Assembly (NCBI RefSeq): GCF_901000735.1
Contig: NC_081550.1
Span: 12,589,383-12,653,382, forward strand
Direction of reading: 5' to 3'
Source of the DNA: Corylus avellana
Taxonomy: Eukaryota; Streptophyta; Magnoliopsida; Fagales; Betulaceae
Length of the DNA stretch: 64,000 bases
Shown: positions 9,853 through 20,656 of the stretch, in pieces
Numbering within the stretch: the stretch's first letter is position 1
Layout: every line of letters starts with the position of its first letter
The notes under the pieces: model-generated
Database searches by the model: none
What the model was told of the DNA's origin: nothing
Seen by the model: the letters and a program-made list of their open reading frames with translations, nothing else
Position numbers and translations under genes: made by a program

Positions 9853-12110
9853 CATCGTGGCGTCATGTCGGCGGGTCTCGAAGTGTAATTCGAGTCGTTT
9901 CGGCCGGGATCGGGGCACTTGTTATTTTCAGAAAAAGTTATCGTTCGTTAAAGAAAATGGGGGGGGCAAATGAACTCGAATCACTTCGTGTCACCTGCCG
10001 ATATGATTACCTAGAAGTTCTGCACAAGCTCGTAAAATTTCGAGCCAAAAAATTTCACTTCGCGTACGACCATTTTGTTCGGCCTAGGGTTTCGGTCTTG
10101 GTTGTGAAAAAATACAACGTGATCGAAAATTTACGAGGGTGCTCTGTGCATCGTGGCGATCATGTCGGCGGGTCTCGAAGTGTAATTCGAGTCGTTTCGG
10201 CCAGGATCGGGGCACTTGTTATTTTCGCAAAAAGTTATCGTTCGTTCAAGAAAATGGAGGGGCAAACGAACTCGAATCACTTCGTGTCACCTGCCGATCT
10301 GATTGCCTAGAAGTTCTACACAAGCTCGTAAAATTTCGAGCGAAAAAATTTCACTTCGCATCCGACCATTTTGTTCGGCCTAGGGTTTCGGTCCTGGTTG
10401 TGAAAAATACAACATCGTCCGATTGGCCCAAAAATTTACGAGGGTGCTCTGTGCATCGTGGCGATCATGTCGGCGGGTCTCAATGTGTAATTCGTGTCGT
10501 TTCGGACGGGTTCGGGGCACTTGTTATTTTCATAAAAAGTTATCGTTCGTTCAAGAAAATGGGGGGGCAAACGAACTCGAATCACTTCGTGTCACCTACC
10601 GATATGATTGCCTAGAAGTTCTGCACAAGCTCGTAAAATTTCGAGCGAAAAAATTTCACTTCGCATCCGACCATTTTGTTCGGCCTGGGGTTTCGGTCCC
10701 GGTGGTGAAAAAATACCAAGTGCCGAAAATTTACGAGGGTGCTCTGTGCATCGTGGCGATCATGTCGGCGGGTCTCGAAGTGTAATTCGAGTCGTTTCGG
10801 CCGGGATCAGGGCACTTGTTATTTTTACAAAAAGTTATCGTTCGTTAAAGAAAATGGGGAGGCAAACGAACTCGAATCACTTCGTGTCACCTGCCGATAT
10901 GATTGCCTAGAAGTTCTGCACAAACTCGTAAAATTTCGAGCGAAAAAACTTCACTTCGCATCCGACCATTTTGTTCGGCCTAGGGTTTCGGTCCTGGTTG
11001 TGAAAAAATGAAGCGTCCCGAAAATTTACGAGGGTGCTCTGTGCATCGTGGCGATCATGTCGGCGGGTCTCGAAGTGTAATTCGAGTCGTTTCGGCCGGG
11101 ATCGGGGCACTTGTTATTTTCACAAAAAGTTATCGTTCGTTAAAGAAAATGGGGGGGCAAACGAAGTCGAATCACTTCGTGTCACCTGCCGATCTGATTG
11201 CCTAGAAGTTCTGCACAAGCTCGTAAAATTTCGAGCGAAAAAATTTCACTTCGTATCCGACCATTTTGTTCGGCCTAGGGTTTCGGTCCTGGTTTTGAAA
11301 AAATGAAACGTCCCGAAAATTTACGAGGGTGCTCTGTGCATCGTGGCGATCATGTCGGCGGGTCTCGAAGTGTAATTCGAGTCGTTTCGGCCGGGTTCGG
11401 GGCACTTGTTATTTCCACAAAAAGTTATCGTTCGTTAAAGAAAATGGGGGGGCAAACGAACTCGAATCACTTCGTGTCACCTGCCGATATGATTGCCTAG
11501 AAGTTCTGCACAACCTCGTAAAATTTCGAGCGAAAAAATTTCACTTCGCATCCGACCATTTTGTTCAGCCTAGGGTTTCGGTCCAGGTTGTGAAAAAATG
11601 AAACGTCCCGAAAATTTACGAGGGTGCTCTTTGCATCGTGGCGATCATGTCGGCGGGTCTCGAAGTGTAATTCGAGTCGTTTCGGCCGGGTTCGGGGAAC
11701 TTGTTTTTTTCACAAAAAGTTATGGTTCGTTAAAGAAAATGGGGGGGCAAACGAAACTCGAATCACTTCGTGTCACCTGCCGATATGATTGCATAGAAGT
11801 TCTCCACAAGCTCGTAAAATTTCGAGCGAAAAAATTTCACTTCGCATCCGACCATTTTATTCGGCCTAGGGTTTCGGTCCTGGTTGTGAAAAAATGAAAC
11901 GTCCTGAAAATTTACGAGGGTGCTCTGTGCATCGTGGCGATCATGTCGGCGGGTCTCGAAGTGTAATTCGAGTCGTTTCGGCCGGGATCGGGGCACTTGT
12001 TATTTTCAGAAAAAGTTATCGTTCGTTAAAAGAAAATGGAGGGGGCAAACGAACTCGAATCACTTCGTGTCACCTGCCGATATGATTGCCTAGAAGTTCT
12101 GCACTAGCTT
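9853..12110 (+). repeat. Satellite array, homogeneous 295-bp subfamily
   Basis: TCGTGGCGATCATGTCGGCG recurs at about 10151, 10456, 10751, 11046, 11341, 11636 and 11932, giving spacings of 305, 295, 295, 295, 295 and 296. Monomers from about 10456 to 12000 are almost identical, implying recent amplification. The same subfamily reappears reversed at 26747-27573. Confidence 0.92.
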
Positions 12111-15100
12111 GGAAAATGTCGGGCCAAACAATTTCAGCTCGCCTCTGACTATTTTGTTCCGCCTAAAGTTTCTCTCCTCGTTGTGAAAAAATACAACGTT
12201 GTCCGCTTTGCACGAACATTTACGAGCATGCCCAGTTCTTCGTGGCGATCATGTCGGCGGGTGTCGAAATGAACTACGAGTCGTTCCGGCCGGGATTGGG
12301 GAACTTGTTATTTTCAAAAAAAGTTATCGTTCTTTTCTGAAAATGGGGGGGCAAACGAACTCGAATCACTTCGTGCCACCTGCCGATATGATGGCCTCCA
12401 AGTTCTGGACAGGTTCGTAAATTTTTGGGCCTAACAATTTCGGCTCGCCTCTGACCATTTTGTTCGGCCTAGGTTTTCGGTCCAAGTTGTGAAAAAATAC
12501 AACGTCGTCNNNNNNNNNNNNNNNNNNNNAAATTCGAGTCGTTCCGGCCGGGATCGGGGCACATGTTATTTTCAGAAAAAGTTATCGTTCGTTTCTGAAA
12601 ATGAGGGGGCAAACGAACTCGAATCACTTCGTGCCACCTGCCGATATGATTGCCTCGAAGTTCTGCACAAGCTCTTAAATTTTCAGGCCAAACAATTTCG
12701 CCTCGCCTCTGACCATTTTGTTCCGCCTAAGGTTTCGGTCCTCGTTGTGAAAAAATACAACGTTGTCCGATTTGCACTATAATTTACGAGCGTGCCCAGT
12801 TCTTCGTGGCGATCATGTCGGCGGGCGTCAAAAGGAAATTTGAGTCGTTCTGGCCGGGATCGGGGCACATGTTATTTTCAGAAAAAGTTATTGTTCGATT
12901 CTGAAAATGGGGGGGCAAATGAACTCGAATCACTTCGTGCCACCTGCAGATATGATGGCCTCCAAGTTCTGGACAGGCTCGTAAATTTTTGGGCCTAACA
13001 ATTTCGGCTCGCCTCTGACCATTTTGTTCGGATTAGGTTTTCGGTCCAAGTTGTGAAACAATACAACGTCGTCCAATTTGCCCAAAAATTTACGAGCGTG
13101 CTCAGTTCTTCGCGGGGGTCATGTCGGCAGGTGTCGAAACGAAATTCGAGTCGTTCTGGCCGGGATTGGGGCACATCTTATTTTCAGAAAAAGTTATCGT
13201 TCGTTTCTGAAAATGGGGGGGGCAAACGAACTCGAATCACTTCGTGCCACCTGCCGATATGATTGCCTCCAAGTTCTGCACAAGCTCGTAAATTTTTGGG
13301 CCAAACAATTTAACCTCGCCTCTGACCATTTTGTTCCGCCTAAGGTTTCTGTCCTCGTTGTGAAAAAATTCAACGTTGTCCGATTTGCACGAACATTTAC
13401 GAGCGTGCCCAGTTCTTCGTGGCGATCATGTCGGCGGGTGTCGAAACGAAATTCGAGTTGTTCGGCCGGGATTGGGGAACTTGTTATTTTCAGAAAAAGT
13501 TATCGTTCGTTTCTGAAATTGGGGGGGCAAACGAACTCGAATCACTTCGTGCCACCTGCCGATATGATTGCCTCCAAGTTCTGCACAAGCTCGTAAATTT
13601 TTGGGCCAAACAATTTCGCCTCGCCTCTGACCATTTTGTTCGGCCTAAGGTTTCGGTCTAAGTTGTGAAAAAATACAACGTCGTCCGATTTGCCCGAAAA
13701 TTTACGAGCGTGCTCAGTTCTTCGTGGCGATCATGTCGGCGGGTGTCGAAACGAAATTCGAGTCCGGCCAGGATTGGGGCACTTTATATTTTCAGAAAAA
13801 GTTATCGTTCGTTACTGAAAATGGGGGGGGGGGGGAAACGAACTCGAATCACTTCGTGCCACCTGCCAATTTGATTGCCTCTCGAAGTTCTGGACAAGCC
13901 CGTAAATTTTCGGGCCAAAAAATTTCGCCTCGCCTCTAACCATTTTGTTCGGCCAAGGGTTTCGGTCCAAGTTGTGAAAAAATACAACCTCGTCCAATTT
14001 TCCCGAAAATTTACGACCGTGCTTAGTTCTTCGTGGCGGTCATGTCGGCGGGTGTCGAAACGAAATTCGAGTCGTTTCGGAAAGGATCGGGGCACATGTT
14101 ATTTTCAGAAAAAGTTATNNNNNNNNNNNNNNNNNNNNGCCTAAGGTTTCGGTCTTCGTTGTGAAAAATTACAACGTCGTCCGATTTGGACGAAAATTTA
14201 TGAGCGTCCCAATTCTTCGTGGTGATCATGTCGGCGGGTGTCGAAACGAAATTCGAGTCGTTCCGGGCGGGATTGGGGCACATGTTATTTTCAGAAAAAG
14301 TTATCGTTCGTTTCTGAAAATGGGGGGGCAAACGAACTCGAATCACTTCGTGCCACCCGCCGTCATGATTGCCTCGATGTTCTGCACAAGCTCGTAGATT
14401 TTCGGGCCAAACAATTTCTCTTTGCATTAGACCATTTTGTTCGGCCTAGGGTTTCGGTCCTAGTTGTAAAAAAATACAACCTCGTCCGATTTTCACGAAA
14501 TTTTACGAACGCGCTCAGTGCGTCTTGGCGATCATGTCAGTGGGTGGTTTCCAGAAATTGGAGTCGTTCCGGCTTGGATCCGGGCTCTTGAGAACTTTTA
14601 GACAAATTTATCGTTCGTTAGTGAAGTTGGGGGGGCAAACGAACTCGAATCACTTCGTGCCACCCGCCGTCTTGATTGCCTCGATGTTCTGCACAAGCTC
14701 GTAAATTTACTGGACAAACAATTTTGCTTCGCATCTGACCATTTTGTTCGGCCTAAGGTTTCGGTCCAAGTTGTGAAAAAATACAACGTCGTCCGATTTG
14801 CCCGAAAATTCACGAGCGTGCTCAGTTCTTCGTGGCGATCATGTCGGCGGGTGTCGAAACAAAATTCGAGTCGTTCCGGCCCGGATTGGGGCACATGTTA
14901 TTTTCAGAAAAAGTTATCGTTCTTTTCTGAAAATGGGGGGGCAAACGAACTCGAATCACTTCGTGCCACCTGCCGATATGATTGCCTCGAAGTTCTGCAC
15001 AAGCTCGTAAATTTTCGGGCCAAAGAATTTCGCCTCGCCTCTGACCATTTTGTTCGGCCTAGGGTTTCGGTCCAAGTTGAGAAAAAATACGTCGTCCAAT

Positions 15101-15881
15101 TTGCCCGAAAATTTACGAGCGTGCTTAGTTCTTCGTAGCGGTCATGTTGGCGGGTGTCTAAACGAAATTCGAGTCGTTCCGGCCGGGATCGAGGTACATG
15201 TTATTTTCAGAAAAAGTTATCGTTCGTTTCTGAAAATGGGAGGGCAAACGAACTCGAATCACTTCGTGCCACCCGCCGACATGATTGCCTCGAAGTTCTG
15301 CTCAAGCTCGTAGATTTTCGAGCCAAACAATTTCTCTTTGCATTAGACCATTTTGTTTGGCCTAGGGTTTTGGTCCTAGTTGTAAAAAAATACAACCTCG
15401 TCCAATTTTCACGAAATTTTACGAACGCGCTCAGTGCGTCTTGGCGATCATGTCAGTGGGTGGTTTCCAGAAATTGGAGTCGTTCCGGCTTGGATCCGGG
15501 CTCTTGAGAACTTTCAGAAAAATTTATCATTCGTTAGTGAAGTTGGGGGGGCAAACGAACTCGAATCACTTCGTGCCACCCGCCGTCTTGATTGCCTCGA
15601 TGTTCTGCACAAGCTCGTAAATTTTCTGGACAAACAATTTCGCTTCGCATCTGACCATTTTGTTCGGCCTAAGGTTTCGGTCCAAGTTGTGAAAAAATAA
15701 AATCTCGTCCGATTTGTCCGAAATCTTGCGAGCGTGCTCAGTGGTTCGAGGCGATCATGTCGGTGGGTGGTTTACAAAAATTCAAGTCGTTCCGGCCGGG
15801 ATCCGGGCTCTTGTGAACTTTCAGAAAAAGTTATCGTTTGTAAACGAAGATGGGGGGCAAACGAACTCGAATCACTTCGTT
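12111..15881 (+). repeat. Satellite array, about 305-bp subfamily
   Basis: Monomer starts at about 12240, then 12804, 13110, 13417 and 13722 and onward, spacing 305-307. It is more divergent than the adjacent 295-bp block. From about 14500 a variant with TGGTTTCCAGAAATT and a GGATCC site enters. Two internal 20-N gaps lie at 12510-12529 and 14119-14138. The array ends abruptly inside a type-B LTR at about 15881. Confidence 0.9.
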
Positions 15882-17124
15882 TTGGATTATGCATATGTCT
15901 CGGTTTTTTGGCCATACCTTTCAGTTCAAATATCCGATTGAGGTGATTCAAGTGGCACTGGAAAGCTAACTAAAATTTCTACAAATCATTGTGAAATAAC
16001 ATTTTCCTAATTCGGAGCGCCGCATTGCCAAAATCGCCTCGCAAGATAGGAACGCAATTTTGGGCGAATCCTATTCCGATTTGGACTTAGGTTTTCTTTA
16101 TCCTAATTGGACTTGGACTTAAATCTCCGAAATTTATAGGATTACTAGGGCTTCTAGGACTCTCCTAAGCCCTATAAATAGGCCTCTAAGCATTGAGAAA
16201 AAACACACCGCTTCCTAGAGCTAGAAATCAGAAAATTGTCTTTGGAGCTTAGAAGATCATGAGCGGCTAAACCCCTTCGTGGGGTGTTGATGTAACCCTA
16301 TCCAAGCACAATGGTTTGATTGTATTTAATTTCTAGATTTTCAATTTATGCATGTTGATTGTATAACTATGAGGATTGCTACAATTGATTTATGTTCTTA
16401 ATTATTAAATGCAATTGCTCTTAAATTTCAAAATCAATATTTGTGAAATTCTTCTCTTGTCTTAGAAAGTATTTTACTTTTATTGATCTCAAATCATTCT
16501 TGTTTTCTGTGATTATGAGGATGATGGTTATACAATGGGTTTAATTGACATATGATCAATAGGATTTGATAGGCCATGCCTAGAGAAGACGGATTGTACT
16601 ACACCCTAGTTTAGTGTAATTTAGGTAGACAGTCCGTGCCAACCGAAGATGGGTTACACTTATTCATTGATTGTATGTATCCTGTTATAGAATTTGATAA
16701 TTTATACCTAGGGAAGACGGGTCGTACCACGTCTTAGTAGTTAGGTGGACGATCCGTGCCAACCGAAGATAGATTATGCTTATTCTTTAATAAGGTAGTT
16801 TCTTGTTTATTTATACCATGCATAGAATGAATTTCTGGAATTAATTATGATTAACCATTGTTGTGCGGATAGAGGTGAAGTCAATACCCTACACTCTCTC
16901 TCTTATTTTAAATCTCTTTTATTTTCATGCACTTTAGTTTTAAAGAAAATCAAAACAAATCTCTTTTCAATTAAGTTAATTTTAATCTTTTAAATTTTGA
17001 TAATAAAACCCCTGCAGTCCTTGAGGTTCGACACTCTCTCTATAGCCGTATCCTACAAAGATTTGTCCTATTGCGAGTGGTTATTTTTATAATTGATATT
17101 TTTGATCACAAAAATACCACATCA
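15882..17124 (+). repeat. Type-B LTR, 5'-truncated
   Basis: Matches the LTR at 21788-23292 from about its position 270 to its end ...ACCACATCA at 17124, next to the PBS. TATAAATA is at 16173-16180. The tandem LTR stem-loops are present near 16575-16755. Confidence 0.85.
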
Positions 17125-17129
17125 ATTTT

Positions 17130-17147
17130 TGGCGCCGTTGCCGGGGA
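17130..17147 (+). promoter_or_regulatory. Primer-binding site, tRNA-Asp
   Basis: TGGCGCCGTTGCCGGGGA, complementary to the 3' end of plant tRNA-Asp, as in Athila elements. It lies 5 nt after the LTR end. Confidence 0.85.
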
Positions 17148-17577
17148 TTGCTTAACGGTTTTATTGTCAAAATTTAAGGATTGATTTTAGCTTAATAATT
17201 TATTTTTCTGCAAATTTTAATTCTATTTTGTATTTGATTTTTATTTTTTATTTTAGAATTTGCAAACAGGTCCGCAGCTGCCTTCTCTGTGACTGCGATC
17301 GAGCGTATCCCGCGTGCGATCGAGCGCACAGACGCACTCCAACAAGGATCCAAGCCATCAGCGCTCGAGCCCTCCATTCCTGCGCTCACACCCATCTGCA
17401 GCAGTACGCTCGAGCGCACCTTGCCGTACGATCGAGCGCACTTGCGGCATCCAGCATCCAGACCCTAAGTGCAACTAAGGCTGTTTGTGAGCTTGTTTGT
17501 TTTCTGTTTGAGCTTAATTTTTTATTTTTTATTTATTTTTTTTCTTTTCTGTTTTCTTTTAAATTTCTGTTTAGTTT
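17148..17577 (+). other. 5' leader with GATCGAGCGCA motif cluster
   Basis: Untranslated leader between the PBS and the gag ATG. Five near-palindromic copies of GCGATCGAGCGCA / CGCTCGAGCGCAC lie at about 17296-17440. Position downstream of the PBS suggests a packaging or dimerisation region, but this is inference. Confidence 0.55.
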
Positions 17578-20336
17578 ATGCTCGGTCGTTGTTCTTTATC
17601 TTTTCCATTAATTTCTTGCGACCTTGAAATTGAACGCACTCTTAGACAAATTAGATCCCAAAAGAACTCTAATTTGCTAGAAGAACGTTCCACTGAGACC
17701 ATGGGGGACGGTAACCACGTAGCATTGCAAGATCACTATCTTCCTACCACTTACACTACTCCCACATGTCTCCGGTTGCCAGAAATTACGGCAACCCATT
17801 ATGAAATTAAGCCCAGCACTATACGGAGTTTACCTTCTTTCCTAGGGCTTAGCACTGAAAATCCTTATGACTTTCTCAGTGATTTTGAAGCAATTTGTGA
17901 TACCACTAAAATGAATGGATTCACTGAGGATGCCCTAAGGATGCGTCTTTTTCCTTTCTCCCTCAAGGAAAAAGCCAAACATTGGTTTCAATCCTTAACA
18001 CCTAACTCTATTACTTCTTGGGCTCAATTACAGCAAGAATTTCTTAAGAAGTATTTTCCCATAGGAATGACCAATGATACTAGGAGAGCCATCACTACCT
18101 TCTCCCAGTATAAGGGAGAGGATTTCCATGAGACTTGGGATAGACTACAGAGCCTGTTTAGATCATGTCCACACCACGCTGTCCCAAAATGGCAGCTAGT
18201 GCAGTGTTTTTATGATGGCCTGACCGAGTCCAATAGAAAAATGGTAGATGCATCATGTGGGGGGACATTCATGTTGAAAAGCGAAAATGGTCTATGTTTC
18301 AAAACTTGAGTAACAATTCTCTTCAGCAGGTCTCCACTAGGCGAAGGGCACCAGCACCTAAAGCACCCAAGACGGAGAGTTTGTATGAAGCCAGCCATTC
18401 CCCAAACATGGCCAACCAAGTGGTTGAAGCTATCTCCAAGAAGCTAGACCAAGTTCTGTTGATTGCTGGTTTTGCTCCTAATGCTACTCACACACACACT
18501 GAATCATGCTCATTCTGTTCCAGTCCTATGCATCAGATAAATAACTGCCCTGTTAATGGAAATTATACTGATATTGCAAATGAGCAGGTTAATGCAGCTT
18601 TCTCTAGACCGGGTAATGATCAGTACTTCAATACCTACAACCCCGGGTGGAGAAATCATCCAAATTCCTTGTGGGAGAATTCAAATTCGGGCAACTCGGC
18701 CCCGGGGCCATACAATAAAGCTCAATCCAACAGGCAGCCTTACCAACCTCATTCCACTTACCGGCCTCCACAACAGCACTACCAGTCTCCATCAGAGTCT
18801 AATTTTGAGGATCGAATTCTAAAAACAGTGAATGAGCTGACCAGCGAGATAAAGCAGTCAATCAAATCTCAAGAGGAAAGAGTAAACTCACATACCCACT
18901 CCATTGCCAAGCTAGAAGCTCAAGTCGGACAACTTGCCAATACCCTCAATAGGAGGGAAGAAGGAAAGCTTCCAAGTCAGCCAGTGACCAACCCTAGGGG
19001 ACTATACATGGTAGAAGGAAGCACATCTCAACTGGAGCAAGTTCAAGCCGTCACCACATTGCGAAGTGGAAGAATGGTTGACAATCATGTGGAAGAAAAG
19101 AAGGATGAGCAAATTGAGGCCCCGCAAAATCTGCATCAGGACAAGGGTAAACAAGTAAGCATCGAGGCATCTTCATCATCTACCCCCACTCCTGAGGTAC
19201 CATATGAGCCTAAGGCCCCCTTTCCAGAACGTCTCAAGGCACCCTCCCACTTTGGGAAACAAGGAGAGAAGATACAAGACATGATGGAAACCTTCAAGCA
19301 GGTTCAAATCAACATCCCACTCCTTGAGGCCATCAAGCAAATTCCAGCCTATGCAAAATTTCTCAAGGACCTGTGCACTCAAAAGAGGAAGAATCAGAAG
19401 CACATTCCCAAGAAGGTCATTCTCACCGAGCAAGTAAGCTCTCTGATTCAGCATAACACTCCTCCAAAGTTCAAAGACCCTGGAGCGCCTACAATTTCAT
19501 GCGTCATCGGAAACACCGAGATTGAGAGAGCTCTCCTCGACTTAGGAGCTGGTGTTAATTTGCTTCCATACTCGGTGTATCAGAAACTGGGCCTAGGGGA
19601 ATTGAAACCGACAAGTACTGTCTTGCAATTGGCTGACCGCTCGATCAAGAAACCCCGTGGGATTGTGGAAGATGTCATTATCAAGGTGGACAAGTTCTAC
19701 TATCCAGTTGACTTTATAGTTCTGGACACAGAACCGGTCTTAAATCCAGAGAAGCAGATTCCAGTAATCCTTGGGCGTCCTTTCCTTGCCACAGCCAATG
19801 CATGCATCAATTGCCGGACCGGAGTAATGAAGATCTCTTTTGGGAATATGAAGATCAGATTGAACATCTTCAATGCCTTCCAGAATGCGCCTGATCAGAA
19901 TGCATGTTTTTTCTTGGATGACATTGGAGAAACTGTTGAAGACCCACCTCCTGATCCTCCATCTAGAGCCCCATCATGGAGCAACCCACCGGAGCCAATG
20001 CCTCTCACTTCAAGTACTCCACCACCTGATGACAACCCCACAGGGGACATATTTCATTCAAAGGTTGCTGAAGTTGATTTCATTGGGGTAGAAATTTTTT
20101 TGGCAAATTCCCTAGCTACCCCAGTTTTTGAGAACTCCCATAAAGATAAGAGGTTGATCATGAAACCAGTTCGGGACAAACACCCTGAACATCGTCATGG
20201 GGAGCATCAAGACCTATTAGCTGAGAGAAGCAGTTTTTGGGATGTTAAGAAGAATCCTCTTCCTTGTGGAGTGCTACATGATCATAAAGAAGAAGGGATG
20301 GAAGAGCTTGGTTGGACTTCTGAAGGATCGAGGTAA
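17578..20336 (+). pseudogene. gag-protease polyprotein, frameshifted
   Basis: Frame 1 (17578-18309, 243 aa) contains the retrotransposon gag capsid domain (about residues 95-225: LFPFSLKEKAKHWFQSL, QEFLKKYFP, RSCPHHAVPKWQ). Relative to the copy at 24850-25881, a 7-bp deletion near 18286 shifts the frame. The protein continues in the frame open from 18255 to 20336: a CX2CX4HX4C zinc knuckle at 18507-18548, a Pro/Asn/Gln-rich segment, and a retroviral-type aspartic protease with LLDLGAGVNLLP (catalytic Asp codon 19539-19541) and ILGRPFLATA. About 150 C-terminal residues match no domain I recognise. Gag would build the particle and the protease would cleave it. No RT or integrase follows. The start ATG at 17578 matches that of the sibling copy. 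Confidence 0.85.
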
Positions 20337-20380
20337 GATCCTTCGGGACTCAGACTTACATTGAGAAATACCTCCTAAGA

Positions 20381-20405
20381 TCAAGTGCAAGCCCTGTGCG
20401 CTTGA
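20381..20405 (+). promoter_or_regulatory. Post-ORF hairpin, type-B element 1
   Basis: TCAAGTGC pairs with GCGCTTGA (8 bp, one G-U) around the 9-nt loop AAGCCCTGT. Sibling copies at 56515-56539 and 61826-61850 keep pairing with different bases. Confidence 0.6.
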
Positions 20406-20634
20406 CCCTCCACTCCACCAGGGCATATGATCTCCATCCAGGTTTATTTTATCCATTGTTATTTCATTCTTTGTTTATCTTTTTACAACAATGTGTGCAC
20501 TTGATTGGTATTTGGTTGGAGTATCACTTTATTTTTAGGACATGTGTTTTTGCATTCAAGTTTGGGGGTATGATATGCCCACATCTGCTCATTCAGGTAT
20601 TTCTGTACTCTTGATCTTATTCTTTAGTTCTATA

Positions 20635-20656
20635 CATACATTGGGGACAATGTATG
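20635..20656 (+). promoter_or_regulatory. GGGG-loop hairpin, type-B element 1
   Basis: Perfect 9-bp stem CATACATTG / CAATGTATG with loop GGGA, followed by ATTCAAGTTTGGGGGTATGG. Confidence 0.6.

Noticed and set aside
9853..15881. Regular repeats resembling a CRISPR-like array
   Set aside because: The whole roughly 300-bp unit is conserved with no unique spacers, and the genome is a plant's. It is satellite DNA.
7117..15946. Dozens of 60-170-codon ORFs on both strands with repeated peptides (such as GDHVGGSRSVIRVVSAG)
   Set aside because: They recur with the satellite period, shift frame between monomers and have no start or domain context. Low stop density follows from the monomer sequence.
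17192..17611. ORFs in retroelement leaders (also at 23360-23609, 25878-26188, 55035-55333)
   Set aside because: Created by the GATCGAGC motif cluster; upstream of gag and not conserved in frame between copies.
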